Shown: positions 6,670-15,637, counted from the stretch's first letter. The stretch is DNA of 64,000 bases from JAVBJN01 sp031546985 (GCA_031546985.1 JAVBJN010000040.1:74025-138024), one strand, 5' to 3'. Notes: generated by a model not told the origin, from the letters alone. Made by a program: numbers and translations.

Positions 6670-9600
6670 TTAGTAACCGAAAATCTCTTTAAGGCTCAGG
6701 GTTTTTACCGGACCGGATTTTTCCAGGTCGGTTTTGCTCACTTTTTTATCGGAACCGAGTACGGTTAAGGTAAAAGGTTGGTGGGCAAAATGCTGCTGGT
6801 GAAACTTGTTAACATCGGTAAAGCTCAGCTTGTCTACACCTTCGTATACATTTTTGCGGATGTCGTAATCCAGGCCCAGTTTCTGCGCGCGCAGGTAGCT
6901 GAACAGGATGCTGCTTTTAATGATACGGCTGGTAGAGATATTGTTTTTGATAGACACTTTGGCCTGGTCTACCATTTTATCGCTTTCGGGCAGCTGGTTC
7001 ATCAGGTCGGTCATGGCACCCATAGCATCGTTCATCTTATCGGCCTGGCAGCCAACGTAAGCCATGCTGTAGAACGGGTCCTGTTTTTTACCCGGCTGGC
7101 CAAATGTGGCGTAAGTAGAGTAAGCCAGGGCTTTAGACTCACGAATGGTTTGGAAAACCACGCCGCTCATACCACCGCCAAAGTATTCGTTAAACAGGGT
7201 AAGGTTAGGCACCAGGGTTGGATTGTAGCTTTCTTGTTTTTTATACCACAGCAGCTCGGCCTGTACCATATCATAATCGGCAAACAGTACTTCGGGTTTG
7301 CTTTGGTTCAAACGGGGGTATTCTGTTTTGGCAGGAATGGCGGTAAAGTTTTCCGGTTGCTTGTGCAAGCCGTTGAGCATAGCGGTAAACTTAGGATCGC
7401 TTACTTTCTGCGGGCCGTAGTACAATACTTTGTGCGGGTAATTGCCCAGGTTGTGCAGGATGGCTACCAGGTCTTCGGCCTTAACGTTGTCCAGCTCGGT
7501 ATCGCTCAGTACATCATTGAAAGGGTTTTTGGGACCGTATTGCGCATAGTTCATCATACCATTGCGGATGGTGCCTTTATCGAGCTTGGCATCCGAACGT
7601 TTTTTCTTCATATCGGCAATCATTTCCTTGAGTGCATCCTGGTCGGGTTTGCAGTTGCGGAGCAGTTGCTCAAACTCCGATACCGAAGTTTTGTAATTGT
7701 CGTTAAGCCCGTCGATAGACACATAAGTATCTTCATCGCCGGCACTTACAGAGAAATCGCAGGCCTGCGCGTAGAAAGCCTTGCTAACATCATCGGCACT
7801 CAATTTATCGGTACCCAGGTATTGCAGGTAGTTTACAGCCAGGGGCAGCAGCTTATTGTTAAAGCGGCCCATTTCGAAGTAGTAGTATTGGGTAAACAGG
7901 TTGTTGGTCTGGTTTTGTACGCCCAGCACCTCTGTTTTGCCCAGTTTACCACGCTGAATATCTGAGTTGTAGTTTACATACACCGGCTGGATAGGCTGTA
8001 CCGGCATTTTCTGGATTTTGGTAACAAAATCGCTTTGTGCAGCCCGGTTTACCTCTACCGGGGTAATGGTTGGTTTTTCTACTTTAACTACGCTTTTGTC
8101 TTCGCCGGTACGTTTGTACACTGCTACATAGTTATTGCCCAGCCATTTGTTGGCAAAAGCTACGATATCGGCTTTTTTAATGGCCGACATTTTATCGTAA
8201 TAAGCCAGTTGCTTGTCCCAGCTGATGTCGGTAATAAACGCATCGAGGTAGGCAGAGGCGCGGCCACGGTTGCTTTCAAACGTTTTCTGAACGTTTTTCC
8301 TTACGTTGTTTACAATGGCAGGAATAAGCGACTCATCAAAGTCTCCTTTTTTAAGTGCTTCTACCTGGGCCAGCATCAGGCCTTTTACTTCGTCCAGGGT
8401 TTGGCCTTCTTTGGCTTTACCTTCAATGAACAGTACGCTGTAGTCTTTAAGCGCATAAGAACCCGCAGAGGCTTCCAGCACTTTTTGTTTTTTAACCAGG
8501 TTCAGATCCATCAAACCGGCCTGACCATTGCTCAGCACATTGGCCATCAGGTCCAGCATCATAGCATCGCTGCTGTTGGCGCCCGGAAAACGGAAAGCCA
8601 TATCCAGGTACTCAGATTCTGGTCCGTAAACGGTTTTCTCAATAGGAGCGGTAATAGCCGTTTCGGGTTGAAACGCGTATTCTTTTACCGGAGCCGATTT
8701 CATGTAACCAAAAGACTGGTCTACTTTAACGATCAGCTCATCCGGGTTAATATCGCCACTCATGATTACGCACATATTGTTGGGCACGTAGTATTTGTGG
8801 AAATAGTTGCGAATCTCTTTCAGCGAAGGGTTTTTGAGGTGCTCAACGGTACCGATAGTGGTTTGCTGGCCGTAGTTGTGCTTCTGGAACAGGTTGGCAA
8901 ACAGGGCTTCAAACACTTTATCGTTATCATCGTCCAGCGATATGTTTTTCTCTTCGTATACCGCTTCGAGCTCGGTATGGAAAATACGGAAAACCGGATC
9001 GCGGAAACGCTCCGACTCAATAGCCAGCCAGCGATCTATCTGGTTGGTAGGAATATCGTTTACATAACAGGTTACTTCAAATGAGGTAAAGGCATTGGTG
9101 CCTTTTGCGCCCAGCATGGCCATCATTTTATCGTACTCGTTGGCAATGGCAAACTTGGCTGCTACACCCGATACAGAGTCGATATTGTGGTAAATGATTT
9201 TACGCTTGGCCTCGTCTGTAGTGCTGTTGTATTGCTCATACAGGTTGTCGATCATATCCAGGTAAGGTTTTTCCTTAGCCCACTCCAGCGAGCCATACTG
9301 CTGGGTGCCTTTAAAGAGCAGATGCTCCAGGTAGTGCGCCAGACCCGTGTGGTCAGATGGGTCGGTTTTGCTGCCCGCTTTGGTGGCAATCATGGTTTGC
9401 AGGCGTGGTTCCTGCTTGTTTACGCTTAGAATTACGGTAAGACCGTTAGGCAAGGTATAGAAACGGGTTTTGAGCGGATCGTTTTCTACATACTTGTAGG
9501 AATAGTTGCCCGACTTACCCTCTTTCCAGGAGTATGCTTGCTGTGCAAAGGTAGCCTGGGCCGCCAGTGCGCTGCAAAGCAGTAAGAATATCTTTTTCAT
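6670..9600 (-). CDS. M16 family zinc metallopeptidase, two-unit form
   Basis: The 976-residue exported protease starts with a signal peptide (MKKIFLLLCSALAAQATFAQ). The inverted zinc motif H-x-x-E-H is at 89-93 (AHYLEHLLFKGT), and the downstream glutamate ligand is expected in the region around ERFRDPVF...AVYEEKN. The length accommodates four M16 subdomains in one chain; the second half (with YSTYATFGQPGKKQDPFYS) has the fold but no zinc motif. Exported M16 enzymes of this type degrade peptides in the periplasm or at the cell surface. It is a single-gene unit with its own terminator. The substrate cannot be predicted. Confidence 0.9.
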   Translation of the reverse strand: MKKIFLLLCSALAAQATFAQQAYSWKEGKSGNYSYKYVENDPLKTRFYTLPNGLTVILSVNKQEPRLQTMIATKAGSKTDPSDHTGLAHYLEHLLFKGTQQYGSLEWAKEKPYLDMIDNLYEQYNSTTDEAKRKIIYHNIDSVSGVAAKFAIANEYDKMMAMLGAKGTNAFTSFEVTCYVNDIPTNQIDRWLAIESERFRDPVFRIFHTELEAVYEEKNISLDDDNDKVFEALFANLFQKHNYGQQTTIGTVEHLKNPSLKEIRNYFHKYYVPNNMCVIMSGDINPDELIVKVDQSFGYMKSAPVKEYAFQPETAITAPIEKTVYGPESEYLDMAFRFPGANSSDAMMLDLMANVLSNGQAGLMDLNLVKKQKVLEASAGSYALKDYSVLFIEGKAKEGQTLDEVKGLMLAQVEALKKGDFDESLIPAIVNNVRKNVQKTFESNRGRASAYLDAFITDISWDKQLAYYDKMSAIKKADIVAFANKWLGNNYVAVYKRTGEDKSVVKVEKPTITPVEVNRAAQSDFVTKIQKMPVQPIQPVYVNYNSDIQRGKLGKTEVLGVQNQTNNLFTQYYYFEMGRFNNKLLPLAVNYLQYLGTDKLSADDVSKAFYAQACDFSVSAGDEDTYVSIDGLNDNYKTSVSEFEQLLRNCKPDQDALKEMIADMKKKRSDAKLDKGTIRNGMMNYAQYGPKNPFNDVLSDTELDNVKAEDLVAILHNLGNYPHKVLYYGPQKVSDPKFTAMLNGLHKQPENFTAIPAKTEYPRLNQSKPEVLFADYDMVQAELLWYKKQESYNPTLVPNLTLFNEYFGGGMSGVVFQTIRESKALAYSTYATFGQPGKKQDPFYSMAYVGCQADKMNDAMGAMTDLMNQLPESDKMVDQAKVSIKNNISTSRIIKSSILFSYLRAQKLGLDYDIRKNVYEGVDKLSFTDVNKFHQQHFAHQPFTLTVLGSDKKVSKTDLEKSGPVKTLSLKEIFGY

Positions 9601-9648
9601 TCAGGATAAAAAATTTGATTAAAAATAGATGGATTGTTCTACAATAAA

Positions 9649-9676
9649 AAACCGGCCCTGTAATTAGGGCCGGTTT
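9649..9676 (-). terminator. Terminator of the sigma/anti-sigma/OMP operon
   Basis: Perfect 11-bp stem AAACCGGCCCT/AGGGCCGGTTT (9649-9659, 9666-9676), flanked on the minus-strand exit side by a T run, 19 bases past the stop at 9695. Confidence 0.85.
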
Positions 9677-9694
9677 GGATTAGTTTTTAACTGC

Positions 9695-10546
9695 CTATAT
9701 GCCAAAGAAGCGGATGCCGATAGCGTAAGGATGCTGGTCGAGCGCATTCTCGTGCAGCGGGGTTACCTGGTAGCTGGCGTAGAGCCTTACATAGCCATCC
9801 AGACCTATCTCGCCGGTAATGCACGCGTTGAAATCTTTAAAGTTGAAACCATCGTGGAACTTTTGCTTGCCCCGCTCGCCGCTGATCTGTTTGGTCCAGC
9901 TGTCGATGCGGTAGCCGCCCATAACGCCCACACCATACACCAGCCACATTTCTTTGGCCAGGCGGGTTTTAAAGTCGAGCATTAACGGAATGGTGAGGTA
10001 GGTAAGCGACAGTTTATTTTTGGTAAAAGCCACGGTATCCATGGTTACAGCCGGTACGGTATTGTTTACATAAGAGATGTTCTTATTAAACCTGAAATTG
10101 TAGGTCTGCAGCCCGATGCCCGAAGCCAGTATGATCTTTTGCTTTTTGGTACGCAGCGCGTCGTAGGTAACCATGATGGGGAAGATGTTGAAGTTGACCG
10201 ACTTGCCCTGGCGCATGCTAAACAGGTTTTCGTTCTGCATATCGGCCGGCACCTGCAGGAATTGCTGCGCGGCAGTGCTACCGTAATCGGACAGGTCGTT
10301 GAAGGCATTGATGCCAATATCCATCATCAGCACCTGCACATCCCAGCGGCTTTTGCGCGCTACTGGCACTTTTTTGCCCAGCGAGTCTTTTTCGGTTACT
10401 TCAATGTTGAAGCCTTTGGAGCCCAGCTCAAAAGTGTAGCTCGTTTTGTTTTTGGCACTGTCTACCGTCACTTTAGGTTTGTCTTGCTGTGCCATTGCGG
10501 AAACGCTTATGCCGCAGGCCACCAGTAAGGAAAGTATATGTTTCAT
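9695..10546 (-). CDS. Outer-membrane beta-barrel protein, last gene of an ECF sigma operon
   Basis: The 283-residue protein begins with a signal peptide (MKHILSLLVACGISVSAMAQQ); the ATG at 10546 is chosen because the extra residues upstream (MTPTIKISF) precede the leader. After a ~60-residue charged linker come alternating amphipathic strands (KIILASGIGLQTYNFRF, YLTIPLMLDFKTRL, MWLVYGVGVMGGYRI, CITGEIGLDGYVRLYASYQV) ending in YAIGIRFFGI, as in porin-like barrels of the OMP_b-brl_2 type. It starts 10 bases after the anti-sigma stop, so the two are co-transcribed. It may be the envelope component whose state the sigma/anti-sigma pair monitors; this is inferred from position only. Confidence 0.8.
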   Translation of the reverse strand: MKHILSLLVACGISVSAMAQQDKPKVTVDSAKNKTSYTFELGSKGFNIEVTEKDSLGKKVPVARKSRWDVQVLMMDIGINAFNDLSDYGSTAAQQFLQVPADMQNENLFSMRQGKSVNFNIFPIMVTYDALRTKKQKIILASGIGLQTYNFRFNKNISYVNNTVPAVTMDTVAFTKNKLSLTYLTIPLMLDFKTRLAKEMWLVYGVGVMGGYRIDSWTKQISGERGKQKFHDGFNFKDFNACITGEIGLDGYVRLYASYQVTPLHENALDQHPYAIGIRFFGI

Positions 10547-10556
10547 AAAAGATATT

Positions 10557-11411
10557 TTAATTGTTGGTGTCAAGTATTGTTCTGTTGCCCAGTTTTACCG
10601 TAATGGCGTAGTCCTGGAGTTCTTTGCGCACCTTGCCCGACTTGTCCAATGCATTGGCTACACGGGAGGCGAGGTATTCAAATCCTGCTTTCTTCTCTTC
10701 GCTGTAAGGCAGCAAGTCGAGGATTTTGGCTTCTTTGCCTACGGCTAAGGCTGGTGTTTCTGCTGCTGAAAGTGCTTCCATGGCGGCGATATCTACCGGC
10801 CGTGGGGTAATGGTTATGCTGGACGCCACTATGCTTTGCGTTTTACCGGTCAACGCTTCCAGTGGCGGATTTTCTATACGTGCTGCAGGAGCGGCCTGCT
10901 GCGCTACGGTAGCCGGGGCTGCTGTAGTAGTATGGGTTACAGGTGCAGCGCTGGCTATAGCAGCGGGTTGTGCTGCCGGAGCGGCGGGTTGCAATGGCGC
11001 TGTGGTTTTTCCGGTGGTTGGTTCTGCTTGCGTGTTTTGGTGTGCTACCACGGTAGTACCCCGCTCGTTTACAGAACCAATGCGGTTGTTAATATTCCAC
11101 CAGGCAATGCTTACCAGCAGTGCTGCGGCAGCCGCGGCGGCGGTCCAGTAGCGGTAAGGTTTAAAATGCACTATTTTACCTTTGGTGATGGGCGCAGCGG
11201 CTTCCGCTTCGGTGCGGTAGAGGGCGGCTTTGTCTTCATACACCACAGCCTCGTCTGGTTGCAGGGTGGCCTGCATAAAGCTGTCGAGTTCTGCTTTCAG
11301 TTCGGGATGTTGGTCCAGAAATGTCATCAATTCCAGCTCCTGTGCCGGAGATAGCTCTCCATCCACATATTCCAGCATCCACGTTTCGTAATTATCGAGA
11401 TTGATGTTCAT
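10557..11411 (-). CDS. Membrane anti-sigma-factor-like protein
   Basis: The 284-residue protein (start MNINLDNYETWMLEYVDGEL) has a cytoplasmic N-terminal region with a putative sigma-binding helix pair (YVDGELSPAQELELMTFL, then DQHPELKAELDSF). One membrane helix lies at about 89-105 (YWTAAAAAAALLVSIAWW). An alanine/proline/threonine-rich periplasmic segment follows, and then a small C-terminal region (LLPYSEEKKAGFEYLASRVANALD). The zinc ligands of ZAS anti-sigma factors are missing. The order sigma, anti-sigma, outer-membrane protein on one strand supports the role. The upstream frame is open to 11465, but the ATG at 11411 gives the usual anti-sigma N-terminus. Confidence 0.75.
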   Translation of the reverse strand: MNINLDNYETWMLEYVDGELSPAQELELMTFLDQHPELKAELDSFMQATLQPDEAVVYEDKAALYRTEAEAAAPITKGKIVHFKPYRYWTAAAAAAALLVSIAWWNINNRIGSVNERGTTVVAHQNTQAEPTTGKTTAPLQPAAPAAQPAAIASAAPVTHTTTAAPATVAQQAAPAARIENPPLEALTGKTQSIVASSITITPRPVDIAAMEALSAAETPALAVGKEAKILDLLPYSEEKKAGFEYLASRVANALDKSGKVRKELQDYAITVKLGNRTILDTNN

Positions 11412-11478
11412 ACCTTTTCGTTTTGCGAGCCAGCAGGTTATCCTGTTTAAAGCTCTGGTTTTCACTGCCTTGTTCCTT

Positions 11479-11964
11479 TCAAATGATTTTTTCTACACTT
11501 ACCAGGTATTCCTTTAATACTTTTCTCGCCCTGTGTAGAATGATCTTAACCTGTGGCAGTGATAATTGCGCTAAGTGTACTATTTCTTCATAACTATATC
11601 CTTCGTAATCTTTTAATAAAATAAGCTGTCTCGATCGTTCGTCCAGTTGCTGCAGGGCCCGTTCCAATATCTTTTTGAGGTCGGTCTGGTGCCTGGTACC
11701 CTGCTGCACGGCATCGGGCGGATGCTCGGGGTATACTACCCTGCCGCTTTTCCGGTGCCGGTCTATGGTTTGGTTGTAGGCTACTGTAAACAGGTAACTT
11801 TTGGCCTTGGGGGCTTCTACCTGTTGCCGGTTTTTCCATAATACCTCAAATGAACCCTGCACAATGTCACGGGCATCTTCGCCATTACCGCAGCTTTTAA
11901 CTACAAAGCGGTAAAGTCGATCGGCCCATTCCGTTACGCAATCATTGTATTCTTGGGTGGTCAT
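11479..11964 (-). CDS. ECF-type RNA polymerase sigma factor
   Basis: The 161-residue protein has sigma-70 region 2 at about 10-75 (WADRLYRFVVKSCGNGEDARDIVQGSFEVLWKN in pieces; the DARDIVQGSF part is the core-binding signature). Region 4 lies at about 105-155 (LQQLDERSRQLILLKDYEG then YSYEEIVHLAQLSLPQVKI), a helix-turn-helix. There is no extra regulatory domain. It heads a three-gene unit with the anti-sigma-like and outer-membrane proteins and probably directs an envelope-stress or surface-signal response; the target genes are unknown. Confidence 0.9.
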   Translation of the reverse strand: MTTQEYNDCVTEWADRLYRFVVKSCGNGEDARDIVQGSFEVLWKNRQQVEAPKAKSYLFTVAYNQTIDRHRKSGRVVYPEHPPDAVQQGTRHQTDLKKILERALQQLDERSRQLILLKDYEGYSYEEIVHLAQLSLPQVKIILHRARKVLKEYLVSVEKII

Positions 11965-12126
11965 TCAATTAGTATATCGGAGCACAGGAAAAAAAGTTAC
12001 AAAGATTTTAAAGATTCCTGCCGGATGCTGCCCGGCACAGGGCCGTAAATTGGGATTATTTTTTCCGATTCTGCCCAACTTACAATTACTTTGCATCCAT
12101 TATCGGATATCTGAAACTCATTTAAT

Positions 12127-13314
12127 ATGAACAATAAGCTTGTAGAAAGACTGGGCGCTGAGCTCAAAGAAATAGAATCGGCAGGTCTTTTCAAGAAAGA
12201 ACGTATAATCAGCAGCGAGCAAGGTGCTGAAATTATGGCCAACGGGATGGAGGTGCTTAACTTTTGCGCCAACAACTACCTGGGCCTCTCTTCCAACGCC
12301 AAAGTGATGGAAGCAGCGCACCATACCCTGGATACCCACGGTTTTGGTATGAGCTCGGTTCGTTTCATCTGCGGCACGCAGGATATTCACAAAGAGCTGG
12401 AAGCCAAACTGTCTACCTTCTTAGGTACCGAAGATACCATTCTGTACTGCGCGGCATTTGATGCCAATGGTGGTGTGTTTGAACCGCTGTTTGGTGAGCA
12501 GGATGCTATTATCTCTGATGAGCTGAACCACGCTTCTATTATTGATGGCGTGCGCCTGTGCAAAGCCGGTCGCCACCGTTACAAACACAACGACCTGGCC
12601 GACCTGGAAGCTAAACTGATCGAAACCAAAGATGCCCGCAGCCGTGTAATTGTTACCGACTCTGTTTTTAGCATGGACGGCACCATTGCCCAGCTGGATA
12701 AGATCTGCGACCTGGCGGATAAATACGATGCTATTGTGCTGATCGACGAATCGCACTCCAGCGGTTTTATGGGTAAAAACGGCCGTGGTGTGCACGAACT
12801 GTGCAATGTGATGGACCGTGTAGACATTATTACCGGCACTCTGGGCAAGGCCCTGGGTGGCGCCAATGGTGGTTTTACCAGCGGTAAAAAAGAAGTGATT
12901 GAAATGCTGCGCCAGCGCAGCCGTCCATACCTGTTCTCCAACACGCTGGCACCATCTGTAGTAGGCGCGTCTATCGCTGTGCTGGATATGCTGAGCGGCA
13001 CTACCGAGCTGCGCGATAAACTGGAAGAAAACACGCTGTACTTCCGCGAAAAAATGACCGCCGCTGGTTTTGACATCAAACCAGGCATTCACCCCATTAC
13101 TCCTATTATGCTGTATGACGCGGTAATTGCCCAAAACTTTGCTGCCAAACTGCTCGAAGAAGGTATTTATGTAATTGGTTTCTTCTTCCCGGTAGTAGCC
13201 AAAGGCCAGGCCCGTATTCGTGTGCAGATCTCTGCCGCGCATGAGCGTGAGCACCTGGACAAAGCCATTGCAGCCTTTACCAAAGTGGGTAAAGAACTGG
13301 GTGTGATTAAATAA
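12127..13314 (+). CDS. kbl: Glycine C-acetyltransferase (2-amino-3-ketobutyrate CoA ligase)
   Basis: The 395-residue enzyme is a PLP-dependent alpha-oxoamine synthase and is full length. Visible signatures are FCANNYLGLS near the N-terminus, the PLP-contacting LIDESHSSGFMG (about 205-216), and GTLGKALGG with the Schiff-base lysine K241. Kbl cleaves 2-amino-3-ketobutyrate with CoA to glycine and acetyl-CoA in threonine breakdown. The usual partner, threonine dehydrogenase (tdh), is not adjacent. Related enzymes (serine palmitoyltransferase, 8-amino-7-oxononanoate synthase) share the fold; the start MNNKLVERLGAELKEIESAG and the FCANNYLGLS form favour Kbl. Bacteroidota also make sphingolipids with a paralogue, so serine palmitoyltransferase is the main alternative. 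Confidence 0.87.
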   Translation: MNNKLVERLGAELKEIESAGLFKKERIISSEQGAEIMANGMEVLNFCANNYLGLSSNAKVMEAAHHTLDTHGFGMSSVRFICGTQDIHKELEAKLSTFLGTEDTILYCAAFDANGGVFEPLFGEQDAIISDELNHASIIDGVRLCKAGRHRYKHNDLADLEAKLIETKDARSRVIVTDSVFSMDGTIAQLDKICDLADKYDAIVLIDESHSSGFMGKNGRGVHELCNVMDRVDIITGTLGKALGGANGGFTSGKKEVIEMLRQRSRPYLFSNTLAPSVVGASIAVLDMLSGTTELRDKLEENTLYFREKMTAAGFDIKPGIHPITPIMLYDAVIAQNFAAKLLEEGIYVIGFFFPVVAKGQARIRVQISAAHEREHLDKAIAAFTKVGKELGVIK

Positions 13315-13337
13315 CAGCAGTTTTACGAATAGATATG

Positions 13338-13368
13338 AAACCGCCCCGCAGCTATGTGTGGGCGGTTT
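13338..13368 (+). terminator. Intrinsic terminator of kbl
   Basis: 9-bp stem AAACCGCCC/GGGCGGTTT followed by T residues, about 25 bases past the stop. Confidence 0.8.
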
Positions 13369-13422
13369 TTTGTTGATTTGGGCATTCTGGTTGCGGAACT
13401 GTGTGGTTTGTAAAGTTGTAGC

Positions 13423-13430
13423 TACCTTTG
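13423..13430 (+). promoter_or_regulatory. TAnnTTTG promoter box for the BI-1 gene
   Basis: TACCTTTG lies 17 bases before the ATG at 13448, which supports that start over the longer frame. The upstream TTG element is weak. Confidence 0.45.
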
Positions 13431-13447
13431 GGTATAAACTACGTTAC

Positions 13448-14206
13448 ATGGACCAAAACAATTTATTTCAACAACAGACTGTTTACCCCGGTACCACCGA
13501 AGCCAAAACCCTGGAGGCGTTTGATGCCACCGAAGCCAAAGCTTACATGACCAAAGTGTTTATGTGGATGTTTGGCGCACTGGCCTTATCGGGTGGGTTT
13601 GCCTTTTTATTTGCCAACAACCTCGAACTGCTCCGCTACCTGGTTAAAGAAGATGGCAGAGGGCTTAATATGCTGGGCATGATTACTATGTTTGCCCCGC
13701 TCATTTTTGTATTTGGTATGTCGCTGGGTTACAATAAACTTTCTGCGCCTGTGATGACGCTGCTGTTTATCCTGTACTCGGCTGTTAATGGCATAAGCCT
13801 GAGCTTTATATTACTGGCCTATACCAGTGGTAGTATTTTTGCCTGCTTCTTTTCTGCCGCTGCCATGTTTGGCGTAATGGCGGTAATGGGCTATACCACT
13901 CAGCGCGATCTTACCAAATTTGGCTCGCTTATGATCATGGGTTTGTTTGGTGTGCTTATTGCATCGCTGATCAACTTTTTCCTTAAAAGTTCTGGCCTGG
14001 ATTACATCATCAGCTTTATTGGTGTAGCCGTGTTTGTGGGCCTTACCGCTTATGATGTGCAAAAACTGAAATTCATTGGTTCTGGCCTGGCTTCTGAAGG
14101 AAGAGATTCTAAAGGCAAACTGGTGATTATGGGTGCGCTTACCCTGTACCTCGACTTTATTAATATATTCCTGTTCCTGCTGCGCTTGTTCGGCAAAAGA
14201 AAATAG
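13448..14206 (+). CDS. Bax inhibitor-1 / YccA family membrane protein
   Basis: The 252-residue integral membrane protein has seven hydrophobic segments, from KVFMWMFGALALSGGFAFLF near residue 40 to LYLDFINIFLFLLRLFG at the end. The C-terminal signature AYDVQKLKFIG and the closing LDFINIFLFLLRL are typical of the BI-1 family. Family members are pH-sensitive calcium-leak channels or interact with membrane proteases such as FtsH; the bacterial role is poorly defined. The start MDQNNLFQQQ is supported by a promoter box only 17 bases upstream, which makes the longer frame from 13358 unlikely. A strong terminator follows. Confidence 0.9.
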   Translation: MDQNNLFQQQTVYPGTTEAKTLEAFDATEAKAYMTKVFMWMFGALALSGGFAFLFANNLELLRYLVKEDGRGLNMLGMITMFAPLIFVFGMSLGYNKLSAPVMTLLFILYSAVNGISLSFILLAYTSGSIFACFFSAAAMFGVMAVMGYTTQRDLTKFGSLMIMGLFGVLIASLINFFLKSSGLDYIISFIGVAVFVGLTAYDVQKLKFIGSGLASEGRDSKGKLVIMGALTLYLDFINIFLFLLRLFGKRK

Positions 14207-14225
14207 GATTTGACCTTATATAGCC

Positions 14226-14256
14226 AAAAGCCCCCGCAATATTTGCGGGGGCTTTT
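14226..14256 (+). terminator. Intrinsic terminator of the BI-1 gene
   Basis: 12-bp stem AAAAGCCCCCGC/GCGGGGGCTTTT with a T tail. Confidence 0.88.
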
Positions 14257-14337
14257 TTATGGGAATTACTTTGAAATGCGAATTGCGGGTAGCGTATTTT
14301 TGAATGGGCTTACCGGGCCAGTTCTTACTACTACCTA

Positions 14338-14601
14338 TTATTTACTTCTGGCCTTGCGCAGCAGGTAAGCAGGCACGGTAAATACAGGCATTAGCGCCAT
14401 ACCCAGCAGCCAGGGCCTGCGGTTGTTGTAATCGCGTTTGTACACATCTGCCATACACATCAAAATCAATAATGCAGCAGTGGCCAGCAAGGGGTAAGCC
14501 AGTATCTTATTTACCGGTTGGTCTTGCAGTTTGCTCATGGCCCAGATAATGGTCAGGGCTACGTTAGTACCGAAAATGCCTCCTAATAGAAATCTGTTCA
14601 T
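14338..14601 (-). CDS. Small membrane protein of unknown function
   Basis: The 87-residue protein has three hydrophobic segments (FLLGGIFGTNVALTIIWAM, ILAYPLLATAALLILMCM, PWLLGMALMPVFTVPAYLL) and a basic C-terminus (RKARSK). It is a single gene between a convergent unit and the divergent beta-lactamase gene. No family is recognised. The frame has normal codon use and an ATG, and it does not overlap another gene, so I consider it real. Confidence 0.65.
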   Translation of the reverse strand: MNRFLLGGIFGTNVALTIIWAMSKLQDQPVNKILAYPLLATAALLILMCMADVYKRDYNNRRPWLLGMALMPVFTVPAYLLRKARSK

Positions 14602-14777
14602 GATGTTTTCTGTTTCAATTAAGATAAATAAAAATTCATGTTCAGGTAATGATTTTTTCTGATGAATTGGGTTGAATTTGTTTCGAGTAGTTTATGTATT
14701 AATGCATGTAATAATATGGCTTGGCGAGAATTTCGGCTGTTTTCATGTCAGAATGGGTTTCTTTCCTTTTACGGTTG

Positions 14778-14785
14778 TAAGTTTG
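14778..14785 (+). promoter_or_regulatory. TAnnTTTG promoter box for the class D beta-lactamase
   Basis: TAAGTTTG with TTT 17 bases upstream (14758-14760). It lies 17 bases before the ATG at 14803, so transcription probably starts just before that codon; the longer frame from 14662 is therefore unlikely. Confidence 0.5.
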
Positions 14786-14802
14786 CACCAATTATGTCCA
14801 TC

Positions 14803-15612
14803 ATGAGGAAATTATTGTTTGTAACGCTGGCTATTGCTGGGCTTGCGGCCTGCCGCTCGAGCCATATTAAAGAAGATAAGGATTTGGGAGAGGTGTTTAA
14901 AGCCCATCAGATTACCGATGGTTGTTTTGAGATCTACGACAACAGCCACGATATTGTGCATTACTTTAATAAAGAACGTTGCGCTACCGGTTACACACCC
15001 GCCTCTACATTTAAGGTAATGAACTCGCTGGTAGCCCTGCAAACCGGCGTGGCATTGGATGAGAGCCTGGTTATACCCTGGGATGGCGTAACCCGCAGCA
15101 TGCCGGAGTGGAACAAGGATATGGACATGCGCGAGGCTTTTAAAGTAAGTTGTGTGCCCTACTACCAGGAGCTGGCCCGCCGCATTGGTAAAAAAGACAT
15201 GCAGCACTACCTCGATACCGTGCAGTATGGCAATAAAAAGATTGGTGGCGCCATAGACCAGTTCTGGCTCGATGGTAGTCTGAGGATTACAGCTGATGAG
15301 CAGGTAGGGTTTATGAAAAAACTGTATCATGACGAACTGCCGTTTTCTAAACGCAACCAACGTATTGTGCGCAGTATGATGATGCGCGAAAACGAAGAGA
15401 AATATAAGCTGTCGTACAAAACAGGTGTGGGCAGCCAGAACGATACGACTATTGCATGGATTGTAGGGTTTGCAGAAGACAGCATGAGTCACCCTTACTT
15501 TTTTGCAATGAACTTTTCTACAGTAGATACTACGATGGATGTGCCAGCTAAAAGGCTCGATCTGCTGCACGACCTGCTAAAGCAAAAAGGTATTATTCCT
15601 ACGGTGAAGTAA
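14803..15612 (+). CDS. Class D (OXA-type) serine beta-lactamase, lipoprotein
   Basis: The 269-residue protein starts with a lipoprotein signal peptide (MRKLLFVTLAIAGLAAC, lipobox LAAC, Cys17). All class D active-site motifs are in place and at almost the same spacing as in OXA-10: S68-T-F-K71 (PASTFK), S116-C-V118, Y142-G-N144, F154-W155 and K206-T-G208 (YKTGVG). K71 would be the carbamylated general base. The enzyme should hydrolyse penicillins by the acyl-enzyme route; the spectrum cannot be read from sequence. A BlaR1-type sensor is unlikely because the protein is short and has no large transmembrane domain. No transposase, integron or cassette site adjoins it, so it looks like a resident chromosomal gene. 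The alternative ATG at 14794 adds three residues. Confidence 0.9.
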   Translation: MRKLLFVTLAIAGLAACRSSHIKEDKDLGEVFKAHQITDGCFEIYDNSHDIVHYFNKERCATGYTPASTFKVMNSLVALQTGVALDESLVIPWDGVTRSMPEWNKDMDMREAFKVSCVPYYQELARRIGKKDMQHYLDTVQYGNKKIGGAIDQFWLDGSLRITADEQVGFMKKLYHDELPFSKRNQRIVRSMMMRENEEKYKLSYKTGVGSQNDTTIAWIVGFAEDSMSHPYFFAMNFSTVDTTMDVPAKRLDLLHDLLKQKGIIPTVK

Positions 15613-15637
15613 ACACACTATCATTTCAGATAAAGAG

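Noticed and set aside
6778..9084. Long open frames on the plus strand opposite the M16 peptidase gene (395 and 349 codons)
   Set aside because: They are antisense shadows caused by codon bias of the real gene; composition is unlike a real protein and there is no promoter, leader or family motif.
12421..13254. 277-codon frame antisense to kbl
   Set aside because: kbl has complete PLP-enzyme motifs; the shadow has none.
14662..14802. Longer N-terminus for the beta-lactamase
   Set aside because: The extra 47 residues precede a complete lipoprotein signal and would lie upstream of the likely promoter box at 14778-14785.
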